From Murimonas intestini (GTDB lineage: Bacteria > Bacillota > Clostridia > Lachnospirales > Lachnospiraceae), in the NCBI GenBank assembly GCA_003148945.1, contig QGGY01000011.1:62001-126000 (forward strand): 64,000 nt of DNA, in the 5' to 3' direction. The stretch's first letter is position 1; each line of letters opens with the position of its first letter. Position numbers and translations under genes: made by a program. Below the pieces are notes generated by a model. The model did not search any database, was not told the DNA's origin, and worked only from the letters and a program-made list of their open reading frames with translations. This document shows, in pieces, positions 1-8,151 of this stretch.

Positions 1-1
1 G

Positions 2-910
2 CAGCTGGAGGATGGCTCACTGGGAGTCTATGACAGCCAGGGGCATCTGCTGGCAAAGAGGCCTAAAGACGGTCTGTATTTTGATGAGATGTATCATCCT
101 CTGGAAAATGCGGAGAGTGAGGCGGATATTGACAGGAATCTGTCATTGCCTGAGATTACAGATGAAGAGATGGAGTTTCAGAGGATAAAGGCAAAGGATA
201 TCTATGAAAATACGGATTTTGCCATATCAGGGGCGACCAGCTTCAGTTTGTTTGAGAAGGGTACAAAGGATTGGGGATACGAAAATTATCTGATACAATT
301 TTATGAGGAGCCGGAGCTTGTTGAGTATTATCTGGACAAGATGACAGATGCTTATATCACCATGATGGAGCGGTATCTGGACGCGGTCGGGGATTATGTC
401 CAGGTAGTCCAGAATAATGATGATTTTGGTTCACAGACGGGGCTTCTGGTATCGCCTGAAATCTACAGGAAATTCTTCAAGCCGCGTCATGCCAGAATTA
501 ATGAGGCGATCCGAAGGAAGAAGAAGGATATGCATATCTCGCTTCACTGCTGCGGAAGCGTCTATCCGCTGATAGGAGATTTTATAGAAGCAGGGTTCGA
601 TATCCTCAACCCGATCCAGAAGGAATGTGCAAATATGGATCCGGTCAGGATAAAGCGTGAATATGGCAGGAAGATGACTATATGGGGCGGGGCTTTAAGT
701 ACACAGACAACCATGACTCACGGCAGTATTGATGATATCGTCAATGAGGTTAAGGAAATGATAAAAATATATGCTCCGGGGGGAGGATTCGTATTTTCTC
801 AGATCCATAACATTCAGGCTGATATATCACCGGAGAAGATAATGGCTCTCTTTGACACCGCACTGAAGTATGGAGTACCTTCCTGGTACAGGGACGGAAA
901 AGAACCGTGA
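2..910 (+). CDS. Uroporphyrinogen decarboxylase-like (URO-D/MtaA superfamily) protein, 5' end outside window
   Basis: The reading frame is open from base 2, so the start lies upstream; 302 residues are visible. The C-terminal part has the URO-D superfamily pattern: an HCCG motif at about visible residue 182 (in MtaA/CmuA-type relatives His and Cys here bind zinc), then a GGALSTQ segment and a glycine-rich stretch ending in FSQIHNIQ. In this superfamily enzymes either decarboxylate uroporphyrinogen or move methyl groups to corrinoid proteins or thiols. No heme genes lie nearby; it sits 18 bp upstream of a sugar kinase with a strong ribosome binding site between, so it is probably the operon's upstream member with a role in sugar or methyl-compound metabolism. 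The family call is firm, the reaction is not. Confidence 0.85.
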   Translation, partial: QLEDGSLGVYDSQGHLLAKRPKDGLYFDEMYHPLENAESEADIDRNLSLPEITDEEMEFQRIKAKDIYENTDFAISGATSFSLFEKGTKDWGYENYLIQFYEEPELVEYYLDKMTDAYITMMERYLDAVGDYVQVVQNNDDFGSQTGLLVSPEIYRKFFKPRHARINEAIRRKKKDMHISLHCCGSVYPLIGDFIEAGFDILNPIQKECANMDPVRIKREYGRKMTIWGGALSTQTTMTHGSIDDIVNEVKEMIKIYAPGGGFVFSQIHNIQADISPEKIMALFDTALKYGVPSWYRDGKEP

Positions 911-928
911 TAAAGGAGGGATGAAAAG

Positions 929-1858
929 ATGGAAAAAGTAAAGTGCGGCCGTCCTGTGGCAGTGATCGGCAGTTATGCAGTGGGGATGACTATTGCCTGC
1001 GGCCATTTCCCGGCAGCCGGAGAGACAGTACCGGGCAGGAATTTTGAGATGATGCATGGGGGAAAAGGGTCTAACCAGGCGGTGGCAGCGGCAAGGCTGG
1101 GGGGCAATGTCCTGTTTGCCGGATGCGTGGGATGTGACAGCTTCGGCGATATGTGCATGGATCTAATGAAGGAAGAGGGGATCACAGGAAGTTATATAGT
1201 AAGGTCTGAGACAGGGCGCTCTACGGGGGTGGGGCTTATCTATGTCAATGAGGAGGGTGAAAATGAGATCGTCATAGATCTTGCGGCTAATGAGGAGCTG
1301 TCGGCCGGGGATATCGACCGTATGGTGCCGGCTCTGAAAGAGTGCTCACTTGTGCTGATGCAGCTGGAGATCAATATGGATACTGTTATTTACACAGCAG
1401 AAAAGTGCAGGGAGCTTGGAATACCGTTCGTGCTGAATCCGGCTCCTTACAGACAGATGCCGGAAAAACTGCCAGGACTCTGCGATTATCTGATCCCTAA
1501 TCAGACAGAAGCAAGGCTGATGCTTGGGCTTGATGCCAGATCTGAGATATCGGATGAGGAGGCTGCCTCACGGATATGGGAGATGGGTGCGGGATGTGTA
1601 ATTATGACTCTGGGAGCGGATGGCGCCCTGATCGTGGATAAAACCGGGATGACAAAAGTAGATGGGATCCGTGTAAATGCAGTGGACACCACAGGCGCCG
1701 GAGATACCTTCTGCGGAAGCTTCTGTGTGGCGCTGGCAGAAGGAAAAGATACAAAAGAAGCTGTTGCCCTGGCAGTAAAAGCGGCGGGCCTTTCAGTTAC
1801 AAAATACGGTGTAATACAGTCCATACCGTACAGAAAAGAAGTGGACAGTATAGGGTAA
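929..1858 (+). CDS. PfkB-family sugar kinase (ribokinase-like)
   Basis: A 309-residue cytoplasmic kinase expected to phosphorylate the imported sugar. Both PfkB signatures are present: MMHGGKGSNQ (residues 41-50) and DTTGAGDTF (about 254-262, with the catalytic Asp). A strong AAAGGAGGG ribosome binding site precedes the ATG. It differs from true ribokinases at the sugar-binding end: where E. coli RbsK has GSINAD, this protein has GSYAVG, so the Asp that binds ribose (Asp16 in E. coli, from memory) is a Gly. The GKGSNQ and GET motifs stay aligned without gaps. Neighbouring RbsD-like and CUT2 transporter genes show that it serves a pentose-like or hexose-like substrate, but ribose itself is doubtful. 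Confidence 0.9.
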   Translation: MEKVKCGRPVAVIGSYAVGMTIACGHFPAAGETVPGRNFEMMHGGKGSNQAVAAARLGGNVLFAGCVGCDSFGDMCMDLMKEEGITGSYIVRSETGRSTGVGLIYVNEEGENEIVIDLAANEELSAGDIDRMVPALKECSLVLMQLEINMDTVIYTAEKCRELGIPFVLNPAPYRQMPEKLPGLCDYLIPNQTEARLMLGLDARSEISDEEAASRIWEMGAGCVIMTLGADGALIVDKTGMTKVDGIRVNAVDTTGAGDTFCGSFCVALAEGKDTKEAVALAVKAAGLSVTKYGVIQSIPYRKEVDSIG

Positions 1859-1931
1859 AAACCCCTGCCATAATAATAAACGGTATGGCCGCAAAAACAG
1901 ACAATCAAAATAATGAGCAGTATGACTGTAA

Positions 1932-1983
1932 AAACAGATAATAGAAACAGATAATAGAAACAGTTAATGGAAACAGGAGAAGG
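1932..1983 (+). repeat. Four tandem copies of a 13-bp unit before the RbsD-like gene
   Basis: Units aaacagataatag (1932-1944 and 1945-1957), aaacagttaatgg (1958-1970) and aaacaggagaagg (1971-1983) follow each other without gaps. The fourth, diverged unit supplies the GGAGAAGG ribosome binding site for the gene starting at 1990. The rest of the gap from 1859 shows no gene. Confidence 0.85.
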
Positions 1984-1989
1984 TACAGC

Positions 1990-2457
1990 ATGAAAAGAAA
2001 GGGTATTTTAAACAAAGAGCTGATGAAGGCTATAGCAGATATGGGACATGAACAGCTGATCGTCATAGGAGACGCAGGAGTTCCCGTAAGCGACCAGGCA
2101 AAGCGCATAGACCTGGCTATAGCAGAAGAGCTGCCAACAGTCCGCCAGGTTCTGGAGCTTATCGAGGACGAGATGATCTATGAGAGAGTAATAGTGGCGG
2201 AAGAGCAGAAGATGTATAATCCAAAGCATTATCAGGCGGTATGTGACATGTCAGTACACTGCCAGGTAGAGACAGTTCCGCACAGGGAGCTGATGGAAAA
2301 ATACCTGCCGCAGGCGAAATATATTGTGCGGACAGGAGGGTTTGAACCATGGGGGAACATAGTACTGGCATCAGGGATAGACGCGAATAAGTGGTTTCAG
2401 AAGGAAGGCTGTATCGTGCCGGATTATTATGAAGAGCGGGCAGGCGAGGTACAGTAA
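1990..2457 (+). CDS. RbsD/FucU-family sugar mutarotase
   Basis: A 155-residue protein related to D-ribose pyranase, which interconverts the ring forms of imported sugars before phosphorylation. Family features seen: GHEQ at residues 19-22 with the catalytic His, GDAG near 28-31, VAEE near 69, a conserved His in VPHREL, and EPWGNIVL near 120, where RbsD has Tyr-x-Asn and this protein has Trp-x-Asn. It is about 20 residues longer than E. coli RbsD because of a charged C-terminal tail. It follows the kinase by 131 bp and precedes the transporter genes, so it should act on the same sugar. Given the altered kinase pocket, the substrate may not be ribose. Confidence 0.85.
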   Translation: MKRKGILNKELMKAIADMGHEQLIVIGDAGVPVSDQAKRIDLAIAEELPTVRQVLELIEDEMIYERVIVAEEQKMYNPKHYQAVCDMSVHCQVETVPHRELMEKYLPQAKYIVRTGGFEPWGNIVLASGIDANKWFQKEGCIVPDYYEERAGEVQ

Positions 2458-2506
2458 GGAAAAGCACAGATTTACGGCAGAAGCAGCGGGTTAATTTTTT
2501 TTAGGA

Positions 2507-2551
2507 TGTTACGAAAACGTTTAACTAAACAGGAGAAGGTTTTAGTTAAAA
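2507..2551 (+). promoter_or_regulatory. LacI-type operator-like palindrome and inverted repeat upstream of the CUT2 binding protein
   Basis: The palindrome aaacgttt (2516-2523) has the central CG typical of LacI/CcpA-family operators. Next to it, tttaactaaa (2521-2530) and its exact complement (2542-2551) form a 10-bp inverted repeat with an 11-nt loop. The element lies 31 bp before the binding-protein ATG. It could be an operator or a mRNA hairpin between rbsD-like and binding-protein messages; no regulator of the LacI type is in the window. Confidence 0.45.
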
Positions 2552-2581
2552 GCGGCAAAGACGAAAGAGAGGGTATGTAAT

Positions 2582-3523
2582 ATGAAGAAGAAACTTATGG
2601 CGGTTGTATTAAGCGCGGTTATGGCATTTTCAATGGCAGGTGTGGCAGAGGCTTCTGATACAGAGGCTAAGGATATGAAGATAGCGGTAGTCCTTCATGC
2701 CATGAACAGCTCATTCTACACAAAGCTGGCAGATGGGGCAAGGGATGCAGGCAAGGATTTTGGCATCACGGTGGATGTCACCTCACCGACCACAGCCAGC
2801 AACCTGTCAGAGCAGGTAAGCCTGATAGAATCATGTATCACAGCTGACTATGATGGGATCGCCACAGTGACCTGGGATCCTTCAGGATTTAATTCCGTCA
2901 TCCAGAAAGCATCGGATGCAGGTATCCCTATGGTAGGCTTCAATATGGATGCAGAAGACTGCGGAACAAAGGCATTTATCGGTCAGGAGTATGAGGATGC
3001 CGGATATCAGATGGGGAAATATATGTTTGGCGAAGTAATGGAAGGAAAAGGAAAGTATATCATCGCCAGCTGCGGCCCTTCTGACACGGCGCTCATAGCC
3101 AGAGCCAACGGAATCAAAAAGGCGCAGGAAGAATATCCCGACATTGAGTTCATTGACATCATTGATATTGGTACAGACCTGACAAATGCTTATGGTGTCA
3201 TAGAAAACGCATATCTGGCACATCCGGACGTGAACGCCATACTGGGCGTGGATGTGTTCAGCGAAGCAATCGGTACCTTTGTAGAAGCCTATAAGCTGGA
3301 AGGTGAGGTAAAGGGCGCCGGATTTGACCTGACAGAGGGTACATTAAAGCATATCTCCAATGGCTCCATGCAGCTTACTGTAGGTCAGAATCCGTATCTG
3401 CAGGGATATTATGCGGTAGCTGAGCTGTATATGAACCTGGCCCATGATGCAGCGTTTATTGATATCAATACAGGGGCACAGCTTGTTACGCAGGATAATG
3501 TAGCAGACGCTACTCCGGAATAA
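2582..3523 (+). CDS. CUT2 sugar ABC transporter substrate-binding protein (RbsB-like)
   Basis: A 313-residue periplasmic-binding-protein-like (Peripla_BP_4) protein that captures the sugar outside the cell for the permease at 3540 and ATPase at 4504. A signal peptide is clear: MKKK, a hydrophobic core, then GVAEA|S around residue 24. It has no lipobox cysteine, which is unusual for a Gram-positive binding protein. The mature part begins DMKIAVVLHAMNSSFY, typical of the family, with the later segment DLTEGTLKHI near the hinge. A GAGAGGG site precedes the ATG. It is the first gene of the transporter part of the operon and is likely the most strongly expressed. Confidence 0.92.
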   Translation: MKKKLMAVVLSAVMAFSMAGVAEASDTEAKDMKIAVVLHAMNSSFYTKLADGARDAGKDFGITVDVTSPTTASNLSEQVSLIESCITADYDGIATVTWDPSGFNSVIQKASDAGIPMVGFNMDAEDCGTKAFIGQEYEDAGYQMGKYMFGEVMEGKGKYIIASCGPSDTALIARANGIKKAQEEYPDIEFIDIIDIGTDLTNAYGVIENAYLAHPDVNAILGVDVFSEAIGTFVEAYKLEGEVKGAGFDLTEGTLKHISNGSMQLTVGQNPYLQGYYAVAELYMNLAHDAAFIDINTGAQLVTQDNVADATPE

Positions 3524-3539
3524 CGGTGGGGAGAGGTAA

Positions 3540-4493
3540 ATGATGAGGATAAAGCGGTTTCGGGAGCTGGGTGTCCTGATCGTGCTGGGTGTTATTGTCA
3601 TAATCCTTTCTATTGTGTCCCCTGTATTCTTAAAGCCGGTCAATCTGGTGAATATAGTGAGGCAGACTGTAGAAATAGGGGTCATGGCTATCGGGATGTC
3701 TTTCCTGATCATCGCAGCTGAGATGGACTTGTCAGTGGGCTCCATATTCGGGGCAGCAGCTATGCTGGGTGCGCTCCTGTTTAAAAACGAGGTTAACCCT
3801 ACTCTTGTATTTATTGTGATGCTTCTGGCAGGCGCGGCTATTGGACTTGTCAATGGTACTCTGGTGGCAAAGGCAAAGATGCCTGCATTCATCGTGACCT
3901 TGGGGACCATGCAGATATTCAGAAGCATCGCCTATGCTATCTCAAACGGTCAGAGTATCAGCGTCTTCCCGGATAAAGCTATGAACAGCTGGGTATTTGG
4001 ACTTGGAGCATCCGTGGGAGTTATTCCTGTACAGGTCATTATCATGCTGATATTGTACGTGATAGCACATATAGTGATGAGCAAGACAAAGCTGGGCTTT
4101 GATATCTACGCCACAGGCGGGAACCAGAAGGCTGCCAGGCTGGCCGGGATCAATACGGACAGGATAAAGATCATCTGTTTCATGCTGACAGGTTCCCTGT
4201 GCGCCCTGGCAGGGATGATCAGCATCGCCTATCTGAAGTCTGTGCCAACGACTGCCGGAGAAGGCAGAGAGATGGACGTGATCGCGGCAGTTATCCTGGG
4301 AGGGGCAGCTTTGAGCGGCGGACGCGGTACCATTCTGGGCACTTTCATAGGAGCTATCATCATGAGTGTTGTAAAAAACGGAATGGTGCTGATGAGCGTT
4401 CCTGTGTTCTGGCAGACGGGCTTTATCGGAGTCATTATTATTCTGGCAGTTCTTCTGGATACCTGGATCGGGCGCAAAGAGAGGATCAGTTAG
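3540..4493 (+). CDS. CUT2 sugar ABC transporter permease (RbsC-like)
   Basis: A 317-residue, strongly hydrophobic protein of the BPD_transp_2 family, with about eight to ten membrane segments. The family landmarks are the AEMDLSVGS segment near residue 60, AKMPAFIVTLGT near 115 and ILGGAALSGGRGT near residue 250 (the ATPase-contact loop region). It forms the channel of the importer with the neighbouring ATPase. The start is one of two adjacent ATG codons (3540 or 3543) behind GGGGAGAGG. It is separated from the binding protein by 16 bp and from the ATPase by 10 bp, so these genes are co-transcribed. Confidence 0.93.
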   Translation: MMRIKRFRELGVLIVLGVIVIILSIVSPVFLKPVNLVNIVRQTVEIGVMAIGMSFLIIAAEMDLSVGSIFGAAAMLGALLFKNEVNPTLVFIVMLLAGAAIGLVNGTLVAKAKMPAFIVTLGTMQIFRSIAYAISNGQSISVFPDKAMNSWVFGLGASVGVIPVQVIIMLILYVIAHIVMSKTKLGFDIYATGGNQKAARLAGINTDRIKIICFMLTGSLCALAGMISIAYLKSVPTTAGEGREMDVIAAVILGGAALSGGRGTILGTFIGAIIMSVVKNGMVLMSVPVFWQTGFIGVIIILAVLLDTWIGRKERIS

Positions 4494-4503
4494 GGGGGAT
4501 AAG

Positions 4504-5997
4504 GTGGAACCGTATATACAATTTCAGCATATCACAAAACAGTTCGGCGGCACGGTTGCATTAAATGATGTCTCCTTTGAGATCCGAAAAGGGGAGGTAC
4601 ATTGTCTGTGCGGTGAAAACGGGGCAGGAAAGTCAACACTGATCAATCTCTGCGGCGGGGTATTTACCCCCACTAAGGGTGAAATCCTGATAGACGGTAA
4701 AAGTGTCCGCATCCAGAATGTACAGCAGTCTGAGAAGCTGGGGTTTGCCATTGTACACCAGGAAGTGCCTCTCTGCTCCAATATGACTATTGCCCACAAT
4801 ATATTCCTGGGCTCGCCGGAAGGAAGAAAAGGGATATTTCTTAACGAAAAGTATATGAGGGAAAAGACAAAGGAGCTTTTGGAAGAATTTCAGATGAAGA
4901 CAGACCCGGGAGAACTGGTGGGAAACTTAAGCATTGCGGAACAGGCAATCGTACAGATCGCAAAAGCTGTCTATTCAAAACCGTCTATCCTCATACTGGA
5001 TGAACCGACATCAGCTATGACAAATGACCAGAGGGAAGTGCTTTACAGGATCGTGCGCAAGCTGGTAAAAGAGCAGCAGACAACTGTCATGTATGTGAGC
5101 CACAGGCTGGAAGAGGTCATGGAGCTGGGCGACAGGACAACTATACTGCGGGACGGCCACTTTATATCCACCAGGGATATAAAGGATATCACTATCGATG
5201 ACCTTGTGACAGGCATGGTGGGCAGAAAGATAGAAAAGTCCGCCTGGAAGAAAAGTTATGCCACTGATGAAGTACTTATGAGTGTTAAGAATCTGAGCAG
5301 GAACAGAAAATTCAGGGATATCTCCTTTGAACTGAGAAAGGGGGAGATCCTGGGGTTTGCAGGCTTTGTAGGGGCCGGAAGGACGGAGGTGTTAAGCGCC
5401 ATTTTCGGGGCGGACAGGCCTGATGCCGGGGAGATCTGGGTCAATGGCAGTAAGGTGGATATTAAGTCACCATCTGATGCAATAAGAAATGGAATCAGCA
5501 TGATACCGGAGAACAGAAGAGATGATGCGCTTATAGCTCAGATGACCATCCAGCAGAATGCCCAGATGACGATCATGAAAAGGTTGAAGAGCAGATTTTT
5601 GATCAACAGAAAAAAGGCTTCCGGGGTCATGGAAGAGATGATGGAGGAATACTCCATCAAAGCCGGGAATGTAAAGGACTCCATCATGACACTGAGCGGC
5701 GGAAACCAGCAGAAGGTAGTGATTGCCCGGTGGATAGCAAATGATCCACGGATACTGCTGTGCGATGAACCTACAAGGGGGATTGATGTGGGAGCCAAGG
5801 CGGAGGTGTATGCCATCCTGCAGAAAATAGCCAGTCAGGGAATCGGCATAGTTATGGTATCTTCTGAACTGCCTGAACTGCTCTCCCTTTGCGACAGGAT
5901 CATTGTCATGCACGAAGGGCGGATCACAGGTGAGATCAGCAGAGAAGAAGCAAGTGAAGAGGCAGTCATGAGATATGCGGCCGCCGTGGCGGAATAG
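4504..5997 (+). CDS. CUT2 sugar ABC transporter ATP-binding protein, two fused ABC domains (RbsA-like)
   Basis: A 497-residue ATPase that powers the importer, with the duplicated layout of RbsA/MglA. Domain 1 has Walker A GENGAGKST (near residue 38), a LSIAEQ signature and Walker B ILILDEPTSA. Domain 2 has the usual degenerate P-loop GFVGAGRTE, an intact LSGGNQQK signature and Walker B ILLCDEPTRG. The start is GTG behind GGGGGATAAG. The gene order kinase, mutarotase, binding protein, permease, ATPase differs from E. coli rbsDACBK. It ends the operon; a hairpin follows 28 bp downstream. Confidence 0.93.
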   Translation: MEPYIQFQHITKQFGGTVALNDVSFEIRKGEVHCLCGENGAGKSTLINLCGGVFTPTKGEILIDGKSVRIQNVQQSEKLGFAIVHQEVPLCSNMTIAHNIFLGSPEGRKGIFLNEKYMREKTKELLEEFQMKTDPGELVGNLSIAEQAIVQIAKAVYSKPSILILDEPTSAMTNDQREVLYRIVRKLVKEQQTTVMYVSHRLEEVMELGDRTTILRDGHFISTRDIKDITIDDLVTGMVGRKIEKSAWKKSYATDEVLMSVKNLSRNRKFRDISFELRKGEILGFAGFVGAGRTEVLSAIFGADRPDAGEIWVNGSKVDIKSPSDAIRNGISMIPENRRDDALIAQMTIQQNAQMTIMKRLKSRFLINRKKASGVMEEMMEEYSIKAGNVKDSIMTLSGGNQQKVVIARWIANDPRILLCDEPTRGIDVGAKAEVYAILQKIASQGIGIVMVSSELPELLSLCDRIIVMHEGRITGEISREEASEEAVMRYAAAVAE

Positions 5998-6024
5998 GCA
6001 GCAGGGAAACAGACAGTCTCAGAC

Positions 6025-6062
6025 AGGGCCAGGTACGACTCGTAAGAGTTACACCTGGCCCT
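6025..6062. terminator. Bidirectional hairpin terminator between convergent genes
   Basis: A perfect 10-bp stem, agggccaggt (6025-6034) with acctggccct (6053-6062), with a small inner actc/gagt stem. It lies between the ATPase gene ending at 5997 and the convergent oxidoreductase gene ending at 6114. The following T-run is weak (catttaatt). Confidence 0.7.
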
Positions 6063-6113
6063 CATTTAATTGCATTTACCCTTCCGGAGATGAGTAGTTA
6101 CGAACAGCTGCTG

Positions 6114-7220
6114 TTAATCTAATATGCCTCTGACAGGATTATGCTTCATAGCGTCCCCGCGGCGGTAGCTGGTCTGCAGTTTCTGGTATTTTCCTTCCTG
6201 ACTGCTTTTTTCTATTGCCGTCATGATTTCCAGTACATGAAGGGTCTGGGATATGTCAGCCCTAAACGGCCTGCCTGCCGAAAGGGCTTTAGCCATGTCC
6301 GCCAAACCCAGCCCCCGGCTGTTCTGACTGTAATCAAAGAGCAGGGGGATCTCCTTTTTTGTTCCGTCCTCAGGCCTTAACAAATAGATGGGGCCGTCAA
6401 AATTGTTGGGGTCGGGAACATAGAGGGTGCCGGATGAACCATAGATCTCCAGGCGGGACTGATGCTCATAGTAGACGTCAAATGTAGTTGTAATGGTTCC
6501 CACGGCTCCATTGTCAAAGTCAAGTATACCAGTGATGTGCGTTGGAACCTCCACATTTATCAGGGCACCTTTTTTAGGTTCGCTTGTAATGACCCTCTGG
6601 GGGAAGCTTTTTCTGGTGATTCCCGTGACCCCGGATACGCCGCCCAATAAATTGACAAGCGCTGTCAGATAATATGGCCCCATATCCATCATCGGGCCGC
6701 CTCCGTGCTGATAATAAAATTCCGGAGAGGGGTGCCAGCTCTCATGTCCGCGGCACATCATGAAAGCGGCAGCGCCCACAGGCTGTCCGATAAACCCGTC
6801 ATCGATCAGCTTTCTGCAGGTCTGGATCCCAGCTCCTAAAAATGTGTCGGGGGCGCCGCCAAGCATGAGGCCTTTTTCTGCGGCAAGGGCAGCAAGCTCT
6901 GCACCTTCCTCAAATACAGCGGCCAGCGGCTTCTCACTGTATACATGTTTACCGGCCAGCAGGGCTGCTTTTGTTGTTTCATAGTGTTCAAAGGGCCTTG
7001 TCAGGTTAAGCACAATATCCACCTCAGAGTCAGCCAGCAGTTCTTCCATGCTTTTATATGATTTCCGAAAACCGTATTTTTCCTGTGCTTCTTTTACCTT
7101 TTCTTCTACCAGGTCATATACGCCGACCACCTCTGTTTCAGTAAAAAGACGGCATAGATTTTCTAAATAGATGCCGCTGATCGCGCCTGCCCCCAGAATT
7201 CCGATTCCTGTCCGTTTCAT
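6114..7220 (-). CDS. Gfo/Idh/MocA-family NAD(P)-dependent oxidoreductase
   Basis: A 368-residue cytoplasmic dehydrogenase expected to oxidise or reduce a hydroxyl of a sugar, glycoside or inositol. It has an N-terminal Rossmann motif GILGAGAISG and the family's EKP motif in SEKPLAA near residue 98, followed by the C-terminal beta-sheet domain with the HGGGPMMDMGPYY segment. The ATG at 7220 is preferred because AAAGGAGG lies 8 nt before it; the in-frame GTG at 7226 is too close to that site. It is transcribed after the ThuA-like gene (120 bp apart, with a palindromic repeat between). With ThuA and the divergent sugar isomerase it may handle 3-keto sugars; the substrate is not readable from the sequence. 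Confidence 0.9.
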   Translation of the reverse strand: MKRTGIGILGAGAISGIYLENLCRLFTETEVVGVYDLVEEKVKEAQEKYGFRKSYKSMEELLADSEVDIVLNLTRPFEHYETTKAALLAGKHVYSEKPLAAVFEEGAELAALAAEKGLMLGGAPDTFLGAGIQTCRKLIDDGFIGQPVGAAAFMMCRGHESWHPSPEFYYQHGGGPMMDMGPYYLTALVNLLGGVSGVTGITRKSFPQRVITSEPKKGALINVEVPTHITGILDFDNGAVGTITTTFDVYYEHQSRLEIYGSSGTLYVPDPNNFDGPIYLLRPEDGTKKEIPLLFDYSQNSRGLGLADMAKALSAGRPFRADISQTLHVLEIMTAIEKSSQEGKYQKLQTSYRRGDAMKHNPVRGILD

Positions 7221-7249
7221 TTTCACATCCTCCTTTGGATTATAGTGCT

Positions 7250-7312
7250 TATTCCCGCGAGCAACGAGCCAAAGTCAAGCTCGCTTGACCTTGGCGACTG
7301 CCGCGAGGGTCA
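7250..7312. repeat. Nested palindromic intergenic repeat (cccgcgag...cgcgaggg type)
   Basis: The outer parts cccgcgag (about 7254) and cgcgaggg (about 7304) flank an inner hairpin made of gccaaagtcaag and cttgaccttggc. The same flanks, with a different inner hairpin, occur at 43644-43686. It sits between two co-directional minus-strand genes and contains no ORF. Confidence 0.6.
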
Positions 7313-7339
7313 AAAACCCCGCAGCTATTCACAGCCGCC

Positions 7340-8005
7340 TTATCTCCTGCATGCCCACAGCATTCCGCGCTCCATCAGGGTTTCCGCTGTGGGATATTTG
7401 TCAAAAACATCATCGTGGTGGCCCAGGGAAGAATAGAAGATCCGTCCTTTTCCCCAGAATTTCGTATATGCTACAGGCATATCCACAGGTTTGTTTGTAG
7501 TGTGGCAGCCCTCGTATACAGGAAAACGGGTGGTGGCCAGAACTTCTATGGCAGGATCTATATGCAGGTAATACTGCTCGCTGCAGACATCAAAATCCTC
7601 CAGTCCTTCTGTTATGGGGCTGGATCCTCTGCAAATATTTACCCTGTAGTGTATGCCGTCACAGCCGGGATGGCTGACCCACTGGGCGCCTGTCATAAAT
7701 TGCCAGTCAGTGTCATTGCGGAAGGCATCATTCATGCCCCCGTGGCAGCCGGCCAGTCCTGTGCCCAGAGCTACAGCTTCCATTATACTGCGGGTATATT
7801 CAGGGTTGATCTGCCCCATTGTCCAGCAGGGTACGATAAGATCATATTCCATCAGACGCTCCTTTTCGGAGAGAACCTCCAGAGTATGGCTGATGGTTAC
7901 TTCACAGCCGTTTGCCTCCATGATCCTGGCAAACCTGGCTGAGACGAGCTGCGGTTCATGGCCGTCCCAGCCGCCTTCAAAAATCAGAACTTTCTTATTA
8001 GCCAT
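7340..8005 (-). CDS. ThuA-like domain protein
   Basis: A 221-residue protein of the ThuA family, which has a glutamine-amidotransferase-like fold and is linked to trehalose and other disaccharide use through 3-keto sugars. Seen: an N-terminal KKVLIFEGGWDGHEP strand, the central GLAGCHGGMNDAF turn (the position of the nucleophile elbow in the fold), and a C-terminal GRIFYSSLGHHDD segment typical of ThuA. A GAAGGAG site precedes the ATG. It is the first gene of the minus-strand unit with the Gfo/Idh/MocA gene, divergent from an AraC regulator that probably controls it. The reaction is unknown. Confidence 0.88.
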   Translation of the reverse strand: MANKKVLIFEGGWDGHEPQLVSARFARIMEANGCEVTISHTLEVLSEKERLMEYDLIVPCWTMGQINPEYTRSIMEAVALGTGLAGCHGGMNDAFRNDTDWQFMTGAQWVSHPGCDGIHYRVNICRGSSPITEGLEDFDVCSEQYYLHIDPAIEVLATTRFPVYEGCHTTNKPVDMPVAYTKFWGKGRIFYSSLGHHDDVFDKYPTAETLMERGMLWACRR

Positions 8006-8066
8006 ATTTTCTAATCTCCTTCTTTTTGTCCTTGTGCAATTATCTCTGTTCCTTTGTTGTTCATGC

Positions 8067-8117
8067 TTGAATTATATCGTTTTCTCACATATAATGATTG
8101 TCAAATCAATACTTTTT
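8067..8117. promoter_or_regulatory. Overlapping divergent promoters between the thuA-like and araC-like genes
   Basis: On the plus strand TTGAAT (8067-8072) and TATAAT (8090-8095) are 17 bp apart, a near-consensus sigma-A promoter about 50 bp before the regulator gene. On the minus strand an exact TTGACA and an exact TATAAT occur, but 22 bp apart, too far for simple sigma-A use, so the minus promoter may need an activator such as the neighbouring AraC protein. Confidence 0.55.
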
Positions 8118-8151
8118 TTGGACAAATATTGCTGTATGAAAGGATGTAAAT

